Assembly: GCF_030209475.1 (NCBI RefSeq)
Contig: NZ_JARVRW010000003.1
Coordinates: 186,001-250,000, forward strand
DNA: 64,000 nt
Direction: 5' to 3'
From: Microbacterium sp. lyk4-40-TSB-66
Lineage (GTDB): Bacteria > Actinomycetota > Actinomycetes > Actinomycetales > Microbacteriaceae
Below the pieces are notes generated by a model, which saw only the letters and a list, made by a program, of their open reading frames with translations, made no database searches and was not told the DNA's origin. This document shows, piece after piece, positions 16,165-25,542 of this stretch (position 1 is its first letter; the number at the start of each line of letters is the position of its first letter). Position numbers and translations under genes: made by a program.

Positions 16165-17510
16165 GGTGCCGTGTCGGTCGTGCCGGGCTGCTCCCCCGGC
16201 TCGATGGTCTTCTGGCCGGCGGACGGGCCTCCCTCTGTGTGGGAGGGAGCATCGTCGTCCCGCTGCAGTTGCTTCGCCAGCCGCTCTGCGAGCCTCCCCG
16301 CCGTAGACCGGGCGTTGTCAAGGACGTCGTTACCGAAGCGGCCTACGGCTTGCGCGCCGTCCGCGCCCGCTTCGAAGACGTCGTCGCGAACGTCCACTGC
16401 TGCAGCTACCCAGCTGCGCGCTTGCACCGACGTCTCGTCTTCCTTGAGACCCAGCCGCGTGTGAAACTCCCCGACACCCTCAGCGATCTCGTTGCGAGCC
16501 TGGACGACCGCTCCTGCCGAGAACGGATTCAGCAGGACTTTCGCGTTCGCGCGCTCTGCGCCCGCGTCCATCCGCGACAGCAATGACTGGGACGTCTGCA
16601 AGATGACCTCGCGCCGTCGGTTGCGCGCGGTTTGAAGTGCCAGGCGGTGGTCGTCGATCGATTCCGGGCTCGCGGCGAGCACGCGGTCGAGTTCGAGTAC
16701 GCCGAGCGCTTCTTGCAGCTGAAAGCACCTCGCGATCACACTCAGCCATTCAGTTACCGACGACTTCGCGTCTTTCGTCAGATGCGCGAGATCGCCGATC
16801 TTCGCCGTACGTTCGACCCTCTCGGCAATAGCGTCGAGTTGCCGGAGCGAGTAGGCCTGCGTGCGCGCGATCGTCGCTGCCTCGCCTTGGATCTTCGACC
16901 AGGTGACCTCGGAAACGTGTCCAACCGTATCCCGCACGACAAGAGCCTCGTCGATCAACATTTCGACGCCGATCATCTCGGAAAGGATCGCGTCCTTCTG
17001 CGCGCGAAGCACGTCGTCGACTTTCGCGTCGATCGTGGCGAGGTACTCGGTGATCTCGTCCATCATCTGCTGCATGGCGTACTGGGCCATGAGACCCCCA
17101 ACGCCCGCCAAGATTGCGGGGTTGGTGAGAAGGGCGCCCGGTTTGGCGAGCAGTGACCCTGGCTTCGTGACGAACTGCAGATTCTTCACGAAGCGGCCTT
17201 GGTCCCCGCGGGTCGTGGCGTGCCACAACTTCGTCGTCGAGTTCTGCACGGCGGGCAGCAACTGCGCTGCGCGCGCCGACTCTTCGCTGAGCTTCATCCA
17301 GCGCCCTGCGTTCGCAGAAACCTGTGAGGCGCTGTTCAAAACGGCGCCGCCCACCGCTGCGGCCGACGTCAACTTGCTCACGTCGAACGCTTTCGATGGC
17401 AGACCGGCGGATGCCACGAACTTCGCCACCTGTTCCGGATCCCCCACGAAGATGAGACCTTCGCCGTCACCGATGACCTCGATCTCGCCGAATTCTTCGT
17501 CGTTGTTCAT
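16161..17510 (-). CDS. Hypothetical protein with membrane segment and coiled coil
   Basis: I do not recognise this 449-residue protein. An acidic N-terminus (MNNDEEFGEIEVIGDGEGLIF) leads into a helical region. One strongly hydrophobic stretch (TNPAILAGVGGLMAQYAM) could insert in or lie on the membrane. The long remainder is charged and helical, probably coiled coil (EYLATIDAKVDDVLRAQKDAI and beyond), and the end is a Gly/Glu/Pro-rich disordered tail. I prefer the second ATG because it has GGAG eight bases upstream; the ATG nine codons earlier has no ribosome-binding site. GC and codon use are lower than in the flanks, as in the HNH gene next to it. The two may have arrived together. Confidence 0.7.
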   Translation of the reverse strand: MNNDEEFGEIEVIGDGEGLIFVGDPEQVAKFVASAGLPSKAFDVSKLTSAAAVGGAVLNSASQVSANAGRWMKLSEESARAAQLLPAVQNSTTKLWHATTRGDQGRFVKNLQFVTKPGSLLAKPGALLTNPAILAGVGGLMAQYAMQQMMDEITEYLATIDAKVDDVLRAQKDAILSEMIGVEMLIDEALVVRDTVGHVSEVTWSKIQGEAATIARTQAYSLRQLDAIAERVERTAKIGDLAHLTKDAKSSVTEWLSVIARCFQLQEALGVLELDRVLAASPESIDDHRLALQTARNRRREVILQTSQSLLSRMDAGAERANAKVLLNPFSAGAVVQARNEIAEGVGEFHTRLGLKEDETSVQARSWVAAAVDVRDDVFEAGADGAQAVGRFGNDVLDNARSTAGRLAERLAKQLQRDDDAPSHTEGGPSAGQKTIEPGEQPGTTDTAP

Positions 17511-17786
17511 GTGTCGAACTCCGTCTTCGTCATGCAACCTGTGACTGTCAACGCTCGCGAGACGTCTCGCGGTCGGAGCAGCATCCCACAGCCACCCCCT
17601 GTTTCTATCAAAGCGCTCTGCACGATGCTGAGTTCTTGGTCATGCCGCCTAGACAAGGCTGGGCAATCGGGTAGCCCAGCTGCGGCGGGCCGCAGCCAAT
17701 TACGCGGCGGCCGCCACGCCGCGGCCCGTTGTCTCTAAATGGCAACCCCGCTGCGCGCTTTCCTCACTCGAAGCGGACATTGTCAG

Positions 17787-18785
17787 TCAGGCAATGACTT
17801 TCGCGCCCTTCGAGCGATTGCACCGCCAGCAGAGCGTCTGCAGATTCTCGGGCACGCTGAGGCCTCCTCTCGATACCGGCATAATGTGGTCGACCTCTAG
17901 GAGTAGGTGAGGCTCGGCTGCAACCGACACGCCGCACTGACGGCACGCGTAGTTGTCGCGCACCTTGATCGCGGATCGCAGCCGGCCGGTCATCAATGCG
18001 CGTTGGCCGGCAGCAGACTTCGCCCAGCGGATTTTATCGACGAGTGTCTCGGCAAGGGCATCGAGAGTGGGCGAGTTGAGCTGGATGTTCGTTTCCTGTC
18101 CCGTGTTGCCTCCGGCAGACGTGTACTGAAACTTGTACCGCGGGTAAGGCACCTGGATGGGCGAGAGGTGTACGCCAACTGCGTTCCAGAACTCGTTCGC
18201 GTAGTGCTTCATGATGAACTTTGGTGGATGGATCATGGCAGCGATCTCCGCCTCCCGCCCCTGGACATTTACGACAGCCTCCTCGAGACGCGCGACGTCG
18301 TTCCCTACGCGCTGCACGTCGGCGAGCGTCGCCTGATCTGCTTTAACCCCGAAATACTTCATGAGGTACTTGATCGGTTCCTGGCTCGCGCTCCGGACCA
18401 CCTGCAGCGAGGCATTATGCACGTGCGGTGCGTATTCCGCTACGTTCCGGTCGCGCCGGTTGTTCCAAGCCGAAGTGTTTTGAAAGGTGGCGAGATGGGC
18501 ATGCTGCCCGGTTGACGACGCTCCCAGCTCGAAGGAGCCCTTCGAGCGGATTTCGGCGACGTAATCCACAACCTCGTTGTGCTCGGCGATCACCGACGCA
18601 GCCTGCTGCCTGAGCCCCTGGAACTCCTCCGAGTTGAAGTAACGGTTCTTCCGAACGACGCGAATGATGGGGTTTGCCGCAAGGACGATGGCGAGCGTGA
18701 TGACGAGCACCCAGCCGTTTCCTGTAGCCCCGCCGAGGAGAATAGGAAGCGCTACAAGTAGGGCGATGAAGAGCGGTTTTGGCAT
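17787..18785 (-). CDS. Membrane-anchored HNH endonuclease-domain protein
   Basis: A 332-residue protein with two adjacent hydrophobic helices at the N-terminus (KPLFIALLVALPILLGG and WVLVITLAIVLAANPII). A helical cytoplasmic middle region of about 200 residues follows. The C-terminus is an HNH nuclease domain: CRQCG, then EVDHIMPVSRGG with the catalytic Asp-His, then NLQTLCWRCNRSKG with the second Cys pair. The Cys4 zinc site and the DH pair are intact. An HNH nuclease held at the inner membrane face would fit attack on incoming DNA, but this is inference. The chosen ATG begins right at the first helix and has GGGGGGA six bases upstream. Composition differs from the surrounding chromosome. 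Confidence 0.8.
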   Translation of the reverse strand: MPKPLFIALLVALPILLGGATGNGWVLVITLAIVLAANPIIRVVRKNRYFNSEEFQGLRQQAASVIAEHNEVVDYVAEIRSKGSFELGASSTGQHAHLATFQNTSAWNNRRDRNVAEYAPHVHNASLQVVRSASQEPIKYLMKYFGVKADQATLADVQRVGNDVARLEEAVVNVQGREAEIAAMIHPPKFIMKHYANEFWNAVGVHLSPIQVPYPRYKFQYTSAGGNTGQETNIQLNSPTLDALAETLVDKIRWAKSAAGQRALMTGRLRSAIKVRDNYACRQCGVSVAAEPHLLLEVDHIMPVSRGGLSVPENLQTLCWRCNRSKGAKVIA

Positions 18786-18998
18786 TGATGGTCCCCCCAG
18801 AGGAATGATTGACGTCAACCTCACGATCCTGTCAGACCCCTCGGACATTCAACTTGGGGGGCGTCAACTGATGGACAGGCCGACGAGTACGATGTCAGCA
18901 CCGGAGGTCGGGGCGCGCCGTCCCCGCCAAGGGTCAGCCGCCTTTCAACACTCACCGCGGCGACGGCGAAAAGGTGGACGAGAACGCGCACGTGCGGC

Positions 18999-19815
18999 CT
19001 AACCGTTCTGCGACCTGAAGCTCCCCGCCGCAGCCAACCCCACCGCCAGTGTTGCGAACGCCTCCGCCAACTCGTGCGGTTCCACGACCTCCATCGGGAC
19101 CTCAAACCGCCCGAACGACGCGGCGAGCGCGCTCCGCGACCACGACCCCACCTCCAGCGTGCAGCGGTCGCCGTCCACAGCCGTGACGATGCCGTCTCCG
19201 GCGAAGGGCAGCACGTTGCGAGAGGGCGTGTGCAACAGCGCCGTCCCGCGGCTGAACCACTCGTTCACATGCGACCCCTTGAACCGCGCCGAGACGAACG
19301 CGTCGACGTCACCGCCGGGCACGACCCGCGGCACGAACGGCGCCCCGTGCGGAACGCGCGGACGCACCCGGTCCGCCGAGTACAGCCGCCAGTCCTGTCG
19401 ATCGAGGTCCCACCCGAGCAGGCACCACCGACTGCTCGACGTCACGAGGTGGTGCGGTTCAGCGCGACGGGCGGGCCCGGGCTCAGCGGTGTCCCCTTCG
19501 CGCGGGAGGTAGTCGAACGCACCGTCACCCGATCACGCACGGCCTGCGGGAGAGTCAGCAACACGTCGAGCGGAACGATCAGCGCTGGCGGCTCGCCCGC
19601 GCCTGACTGTTGTCACCTCGACCGCATGGAGCCGATGCCGCAGCCGCAACGGCAGCACCTGACGCATCGTCGCGAGCGCGCGCACCGCCGCCTCGCCGAC
19701 CCCGGCGCCAAGCGCTGGTACGGCCCGTAACGCAATCGTGCCCGCGATCGACTGATGGTCGTCGAAGAGCAGCGGGGGCATGTCGGTGCCCGCCTCGAGG
19801 CGGTAACCGCGATCC
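18999..19815 (-). pseudogene. WYL-domain transcriptional regulator, truncated and frameshifted
   Basis: Remnant of a YafY-type regulator. The middle part starts at RGYRLEAGTDMPPLLFDDHQ and runs to LRHRLHAVEVTTVR. A frameshift near 19588 follows, then a second one near 19523 (VRDRVTVR, continuing as FDYLPREGDTAEPG). The C-terminal WYL part is continuous (HLVTSSSRWCLLGWDLDRQDWRLYS and onward). The N-terminal helix-turn-helix is absent: similarity stops at about 19815, where a fragment of an unrelated gene begins on the other strand. It cannot give a working regulator. Confidence 0.78.
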
Positions 19816-19829
19816 GGAGCAGGCGGTGT

Positions 19830-19999
19830 TCGTGTCGATCACCGCGCTCACACTCGACGAGCTGCAGAGCTACTGGGACGCCCTGGCGGTGGATGCCCCG
19901 ATCGTCGCGCCCCTGGCGGCATCGGCGTGGAGCGCCGGGTTCGGGATGCTGACCGACCGGTTCGGCGCGACGTGGAGCGCGTCGGTCACCGCGGAGTGA
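19830..19999 (+). pseudogene. 3' fragment of a PhnB-like VOC protein
   Basis: Only the last ~56 residues remain: LTLDELQSYWDALAVDAP followed by PLAASAWSAGFGMLTDRFG, the characteristic end of PhnB-like VOC proteins. No matching N-terminus lies upstream; a decayed WYL gene on the opposite strand is directly adjacent. It marks a deletion or rearrangement junction at the left edge of the defence island. Confidence 0.7.
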
Positions 20000-20277
20000 C
20001 GCGGGCGGTCCCGTGTGCAGCCTGGTTCGATATCGGCGCCGCACCTTCGACTTCACTTTCGTCAGCCGCTGGCGCATGATTACACTCGACACGGTCCAAG
20101 AAATGGCCAGAGAAAGATTCTTCCGGGTTATTCAGAGGTTCTTACGCGTTATAGGTCAATGCATCAAAGCTGTTTTGAAGGGCGTTGCCCACCGTTGGCT
20201 CCTACGTGCATCGCTTAGTAGGATTCATGCGTCTCATATCCGTCGACGCTTGAAACCATTTGTCCTCGCGGCGGAGG
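20000..20277. other. Gene-free AT-richer stretch bordering the defence island
   Basis: About 280 bp with no supported gene. Its AT content is higher than anything nearby (for example TTACGCGTTATAGGTCAATGC). It lies between the PhnB fragment and the end of the Vsr gene. I see no tRNA, integrase remnant or clear repeat that matches the right side of the island. Confidence 0.5.
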
Positions 20278-20688
20278 CTAGAACGTCTCTAGCCGTACCT
20301 GCCGAGCTATGGACTGCGCGACTGCCACCGCTTCCTCATGTTCCCAGAATCGCATCACCGTCCAGCCAGCGGCGCGGAGTTGGACATCGGTCTCCTGGTC
20401 TCGCTCGATGTTGCGTCGCAGCTTGGGCACCCAGTATGAGGCGTGGCTCTTGGGGATCGTCGCGTGAAGGGGGCATCCATGCCAGAAGCAACCATCGATG
20501 AATACTGCGGTGCGGCGCCGCGTGAAGACGATGTCGGCTCGTCGCCGTCCGCCGAGCGGAGGGAAGTCGACGCGGTATCGAAGCCCCATCGAGTGGAGGG
20601 TCCGGCGCACGGCGAGTTCAGGGGCTGTGTCCCGTCTGCGGTTGGCGACCATCGACCGCCGGGATCCTTCGCTGCTTGCCCAGGACAT
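20278..20688 (-). CDS. vsr: Very short patch repair (Vsr) endonuclease
   Basis: A 136-residue nuclease that nicks 5' of T in T:G mismatches made when 5-methylcytosine deaminates. The family's beginning (MSWASSEGSRRSMVANRRRDTAPELAVRRTL) and core are clear: RYRVDFPPLGGRRRADIVFTRRRTAVFIDGCFWHGCPLH, with the metal-binding Asp and the FWHGC segment. The ending ERDQETDVQLRAAGWTVMRFWEHE is also typical. Vsr genes normally travel with a C5 cytosine methyltransferase, and one is found at the far end of this island. It is transcribed away from the five-gene operon. TACCGT lies seven bases before the ATG and no Shine-Dalgarno is seen, so the transcript may be leaderless. Confidence 0.92.
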   Translation of the reverse strand: MSWASSEGSRRSMVANRRRDTAPELAVRRTLHSMGLRYRVDFPPLGGRRRADIVFTRRRTAVFIDGCFWHGCPLHATIPKSHASYWVPKLRRNIERDQETDVQLRAAGWTVMRFWEHEEAVAVAQSIARQVRLETF

Positions 20689-20772
20689 AGGCGTAACGGT
20701 AGCCGCGCTCTCGAAGAAAGTCCGTGGACCACACTACTTTGGGTTGTATAGACCGAGTGATGGGGACTGGGG

Positions 20773-23700
20773 ATGTCGAAGACGACTGAGGCGTGGAAGC
20801 CCGATGCCGCGCTGGTGAACGAGATGGAATCGCAATTTGCGAGTGCGATCGCGGCTTACTCGGCGAAGCCGACGCTGATCACCGAGCACGCGAATCACGA
20901 GGAGTCGATCCGCACCGGCGGCTACTCGAGTCGCACGCTTCTCGAACTTGTGCAGAACGCAGCTGACGCTATGGCCGGCAGCGCGTCGGACGCAGGACTC
21001 GGCCGTGTCGAGATCGTGCTGGATCCCGACTCGCGCGTGCTGTATTGCGCGAACTCGGGACGCCCCTTCTCCAAGAGCGGCATGGTAGCAATCACCCACG
21101 CCCATCTCAGCGGAAAGCGTGGTGATGAGATCGGCCGATTCGGGCTGGGGTTCAAGTCTGTTCTGGCGGTGAGCAGCTCCCCGCAAGTGCTGAGTCGATC
21201 GGTATCGTTCGAATTCAACTCCGCTCAGGCCCAGGCGGCGATCAAGGGCGTGGGATCCGCCGATCGTCGACTGCCCGCGCTCCGCACCGCGACTCTGCTC
21301 GACGCGGATCGAATGTTCGCCAGCGACCCGATCGCCGGCGAGCTCGCTGAGTGGGCCACCACTATCGTCCGCTTGCCGGGTGTCGCGGATGCGGCACGGA
21401 TTCGCCGAGAGATGGAAACGTTCTCGTCTGAATTTCTACTGTTCGTGAGCGCCGTACGGGAAGTCAGGCTCACAGTTCTGGGTGATCGCGGCTTCGCAAC
21501 CAGCCACATTTCAAAGGATCTGGGCGATGGTCGGTTCAAGATCGAGCGACCAAATGGTTCAGGTGACGAGTGGCTCGTCAGTGAGCGGATGCACTCGCCC
21601 ACACCTGCGGCGAGGCGTGAGGTCGGCGAGGCTGTGTCACGAAGCGAGATCAAGGTCAGCATCGCGGTGCCGGTCAAACCTCGCCGAGCAAATCCGGAGG
21701 CGGGGGACGCCGGTACTCAGGTCGGGCAGTTTTGGAGCTACTTCCCCCTGCAGGACCGGACGTCGGCCACCGCGTTCTTCAACGCGCCATGGAGCGTGAA
21801 CGATGATCGGACGACGTTGTTGCGGAACGGGTACAACCGGGAGATTCTCGCCACCCTCGCCGACATGTTCGTTGATCTGCTCCCCAGGGTCAGCAGCCCC
21901 CAGGACCCCGCTGCCCACCTTGACTACCTGCCTGCTCGTGGTCGGGAGGCGATCTACTTCGGTGACGAAGTGCTCTGTGCACTCGTGCCGCCGCTGGCTG
22001 TCACGGCGGCCCTCCTCCCGGATGGCAGGGGTGTGATCAGGACCCCCGAGGAGCTGAGGCCGCTGGATCTGCTGTGCGAATGGAAGATTCCTGAGGTCGC
22101 ACACGAAGCGTGGGTTGCCTCCCCGAACACCGCTGATGATGTGCCCCACTGGCGATGTTACGGCTCGAGTCAGCGCGTGGCGCGACTGAGGCAACTGTTC
22201 GCGGTGAGCGTGGATCCAGATCGTTTCGACGAGGACAGCCGCGATATGAAGCGCGCTCTCGAGCTCGTACCCAAGCGGGGTATCCAGTCGTGGCTCCGAG
22301 AGTGGGCCGAGGGAGATGACGTCGAGTCCGCGGCCAACGCGCTCAAGGTGGTCATGGGGAACCGCGGATCCGATGAAGCTGAGAAGGCTCGCGTGCTCCC
22401 GACCACGGACGGCCCGCGCGCGCTTGGGGATCGTTCACTCGTGTTCCTCTCGAAGGCGGACGACCTCGAGATCGAAGGTGCTGTCTTCGTCGATCCAGAG
22501 TTCCTCGCCTACCCGGACATGGAGCGGGTGCTTCGTTCAGCGGGGTTCCGTGATCTGGATCCCATCGCCATCCTCCAAGCGCGTCTGGCGAAACTCTCGA
22601 CGGATCCGGGACCGGAGCAGCAAGAGAAATTCTGGGATGCGGCGCTGAGCGTGAGCACTCGCGACGCCGCGGCGGCATTGCGCGCGACACCCACCGCGCA
22701 GGTGCTGGTGCCCACTCGAGATGGAGCCTGGCATTGGCCGCAGCAGGTCCTCGACCTGGACGGCGAGCTGCCCGGGGCAGACGGTGGGGTACTGCTGGAT
22801 CGACAGCGATGCGTCCCGGCACTTGCCCACGAGATCGGTGTCGTGGACTCGCCGCAACGAGAGTACGACTTTGAAGATGAGTCCTACGGGGATGACTACC
22901 GCGATTGGGTCATCGAGGAGTTGAACAGCCGCCTGACTCCCGGCGAACGCCCGGTCGAACGAATATCGCTCTACCCGAGCAGCGGCGGTTCCCCCGGTCC
23001 ATTCTCCGTCCTGCTGACACTGCATGAGGCGGAGGCGGGAAACCAGATTCGCGAGACGTGGACGCGAGGCCTTCTCGAGTACGGCGATGCCCCGTGGGAT
23101 TGCGAAGACACCGCCACGGGCGTTTCGTACCGGGTGAAGTCGCCGATTCGGTGGGCGGCCGAACGGGCTGGACTGCTTCGGACGTCCCGCGGCTTTCAAC
23201 CGATCACCCACGCGGTCGCACCGTCGCTCGTCGAATATCGGGAACTATTGCCACTGTATGACGGACCGCGGAGCATCGTCGACACCCTGCAACTGCCGCA
23301 GGAGATATCGCGCATCTCCCCCGAAGTACTCCGAGAGGCATTGGCGACCGAGTTGCTTCCGCCACAGCTCACGGACTCCATACTCGTCCGGTTCATCCTT
23401 GAAGCCACGCCGTTCGCGTATCCGGACGGTCACCCCCCGCGCATACCCGCGCGCGTTGGACGTGTGGTGGAAGCGCGCACGACCGGAACCGTCTACATCG
23501 CGGTGGACGAGGAGCAGCGCGATTACCTTGCCCAACACCAGCGGCCCTATCTTTGCGCATCCGAGGCTGATGCCGAACTCCTGGTGGACCTGGTCGGATG
23601 CAAACGGTTCGAGGACTCCTTCGCGTTCTCGATGAGGATCGACGGCCAGCAAGACGCTGAACGGCTGCTTGACGTCTTCACCGGGCTCCGGGGCTGGCCG

Positions 23701-25542
23701 AGCAAAGAGGACCTCGGAAGTGCGACGTTCTCGCGCGCCGAATCCATAGCAAAGTGGGTCACTACCGAAGATGGCGTCGAAACCCAGTCGCTGGACGCTT
23801 ATCGCGACGGCGTCAACTTCGTCGTTGCGACGAGGCTCAGCGAGCGGGAGTCGCTTCGACTCCTTAGCGAAGCCTTCGACCTGGGACTCAACAACGCAGA
23901 AGTCGAGCGCGTTCTCGAGGTTGGACTTGCGCAGCACCTCGAGCTGATCAGGCAGGAGGCAGTTTCGGCGACGACGAGCGCTGAGCGACTTGAGGTCTAT
24001 TTCGGTTCAGACGATCTGAGAGAAAAGCTCCCAAAGGGGCTCTGGCAGGGTTTGGAAGCGCAGGGCCTCGTGTCCAAGTCCACGTCGGTGGCCGAGCTCG
24101 TCCTCTCTGTTTACGGGAAGGACGCCGTCAGCGAACTGGCCGATCTCTTCCGGCGAGAGGGGTTCCCCGATGTTCCGACCCAGTGGGCGGGTGGTGCAGC
24201 GACGATCACTTGGCTGCGAAAGATGGGGTTCGGGCCGGAATTCGCCGGGCAGCGGACGGTCCGCCAGGCCGCTGAATTCATCGTGCCCGGTGCCACCGTG
24301 CTCCCGAACCTCCATGACTATCAGGCCCGGATCAGTGCAGAACTACGGTCCACGCTGCTCGAGATTGATGACGCCGGTCGTCGAGCCAAGGCGATGGTCG
24401 AACTGCCTACTGGGGCTGGCAAGACGCGCGTCGCGACACAGACACTCCTTCAGCTATTCATCGACGGCGAGCTCAAAGGCCCCGTCCTGTGGATTGCGCA
24501 GTCGCAGGAGCTCTGCGAGCAGGCGGTCCAGACATTCAGCGAGGTGTGGCGTGGGCTCTGTACGGAGCAGCAGGTTGACATCCCTCTGACGCTTGGGCGC
24601 TTGTGGGAGGGGAATGACGTCCAGGAGCCCGACACAGCGCACAGCGTTATCGTCGCAACTGACGCCAAGCTCGAAGTCCTCCTGGACCGAGCCGAGTACG
24701 AATGGCTAAGTAAGCCCGCCGTCGTCGTGATCGATGAAGGCCACGTTGCCGGCACATCCACACGGTACACACGCCTCCTCTCATGGCTGGGTGTGGACGG
24801 CCGCCGATTCGAACGTCCACTGATCGGCCTATCTGCCACGCCGTTCAAGGGGACATCGGTTCAGGCCACGGACCAGCTCGCTGCCCGCTTCGGCAGGCGA
24901 AAGCTAGCAGCCTTCGAGGAGAATCCCTACCAGGAGCTTGTGGCGCGCGGCGTTCTGGCGCGCGTGAAGCATGCCGTGCTGAGAGGTGCGGTCGTCCGAC
25001 TCTCCGATGACGAGGCGCGCGAGGCGAAGCGGACAAATCGTGTCAGCGGTCAGGTTCTTGACCGAGTCGCGGCAGACCACGCACGCATGAGCATCCTGGT
25101 CGACAGCATCATGAATCTCGAACCCGAGCATGCGCGATCAGTCCTGGTGTTCACACCCAATGTCCTCTCGGCGCAGGTTCTTGCGGCCACACTCCGGTAT
25201 CGCGGCGTCGAAGCCGCTTCGGTGAGCGGTCAAACCGGTCGACAGGAACGACGCGACGTCATCCAGAAGTTCAAGGACGGAGAGGTTCAAGTGCTCGCCA
25301 ACTGCGATTTGCTTACACAGGGCTTCGACGCTCCAGGTGTGACTTCGCTCTACATCGCCCGCCCGACGTTCAGTCCTAATGCCTACATTCAGATGGCGGG
25401 ACGAGGGCTTCGAGGCCGCGAGAACGGCGGAAAGGACGTGTGCCTCATCGTCGACATGGAAGACAACTTCGGCAGTACCGACGTCAATAATCTGCTCGGC
25501 TTCCGCGAGTACGAAGAGCTGTGGCAGGAGCAGCGGTCATGA
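20773..25542 (+). CDS. Sacsin-like GHKL ATPase fused to SF2 helicase (DISARM-linked)
   Basis: A 1589-residue fusion and the first gene of the island operon. Residues ~40-135 form a sacsin/HSP90-like ATPase: GGYSSRTLLELVQNAADAM (N-box Glu/Asn), NSGRPF (G1 region) and GRFGLGFKSVL (G2). About 1000 residues follow without a motif I recognise; this region is the most likely sensor or scaffold. The C-terminus is a DEAH-like SF2 helicase: Walker A LPTGAGKT near 1215, DEGH 1321-1324, SATPFKGT, TQGFDAPGV near 1515, and QMAGRGLRGR near 1540. Both ATPase sites look intact. The stop overlaps the next gene by ATGA. It is not one of the standard DISARM genes known to me. A divergent promoter probably lies in the 84 bp shared with vsr. 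Confidence 0.88.
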   Translation: MSKTTEAWKPDAALVNEMESQFASAIAAYSAKPTLITEHANHEESIRTGGYSSRTLLELVQNAADAMAGSASDAGLGRVEIVLDPDSRVLYCANSGRPFSKSGMVAITHAHLSGKRGDEIGRFGLGFKSVLAVSSSPQVLSRSVSFEFNSAQAQAAIKGVGSADRRLPALRTATLLDADRMFASDPIAGELAEWATTIVRLPGVADAARIRREMETFSSEFLLFVSAVREVRLTVLGDRGFATSHISKDLGDGRFKIERPNGSGDEWLVSERMHSPTPAARREVGEAVSRSEIKVSIAVPVKPRRANPEAGDAGTQVGQFWSYFPLQDRTSATAFFNAPWSVNDDRTTLLRNGYNREILATLADMFVDLLPRVSSPQDPAAHLDYLPARGREAIYFGDEVLCALVPPLAVTAALLPDGRGVIRTPEELRPLDLLCEWKIPEVAHEAWVASPNTADDVPHWRCYGSSQRVARLRQLFAVSVDPDRFDEDSRDMKRALELVPKRGIQSWLREWAEGDDVESAANALKVVMGNRGSDEAEKARVLPTTDGPRALGDRSLVFLSKADDLEIEGAVFVDPEFLAYPDMERVLRSAGFRDLDPIAILQARLAKLSTDPGPEQQEKFWDAALSVSTRDAAAALRATPTAQVLVPTRDGAWHWPQQVLDLDGELPGADGGVLLDRQRCVPALAHEIGVVDSPQREYDFEDESYGDDYRDWVIEELNSRLTPGERPVERISLYPSSGGSPGPFSVLLTLHEAEAGNQIRETWTRGLLEYGDAPWDCEDTATGVSYRVKSPIRWAAERAGLLRTSRGFQPITHAVAPSLVEYRELLPLYDGPRSIVDTLQLPQEISRISPEVLREALATELLPPQLTDSILVRFILEATPFAYPDGHPPRIPARVGRVVEARTTGTVYIAVDEEQRDYLAQHQRPYLCASEADAELLVDLVGCKRFEDSFAFSMRIDGQQDAERLLDVFTGLRGWPSKEDLGSATFSRAESIAKWVTTEDGVETQSLDAYRDGVNFVVATRLSERESLRLLSEAFDLGLNNAEVERVLEVGLAQHLELIRQEAVSATTSAERLEVYFGSDDLREKLPKGLWQGLEAQGLVSKSTSVAELVLSVYGKDAVSELADLFRREGFPDVPTQWAGGAATITWLRKMGFGPEFAGQRTVRQAAEFIVPGATVLPNLHDYQARISAELRSTLLEIDDAGRRAKAMVELPTGAGKTRVATQTLLQLFIDGELKGPVLWIAQSQELCEQAVQTFSEVWRGLCTEQQVDIPLTLGRLWEGNDVQEPDTAHSVIVATDAKLEVLLDRAEYEWLSKPAVVVIDEGHVAGTSTRYTRLLSWLGVDGRRFERPLIGLSATPFKGTSVQATDQLAARFGRRKLAAFEENPYQELVARGVLARVKHAVLRGAVVRLSDDEAREAKRTNRVSGQVLDRVAADHARMSILVDSIMNLEPEHARSVLVFTPNVLSAQVLAATLRYRGVEAASVSGQTGRQERRDVIQKFKDGEVQVLANCDLLTQGFDAPGVTSLYIARPTFSPNAYIQMAGRGLRGRENGGKDVCLIVDMEDNFGSTDVNNLLGFREYEELWQEQRS

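Noticed and set aside
19074..19730. A plus-strand protein overlapping the WYL remnant
   Set aside because: It is Arg/Pro-rich without motifs, while WYL-family segments are clearly readable on the minus strand, though frameshifted.
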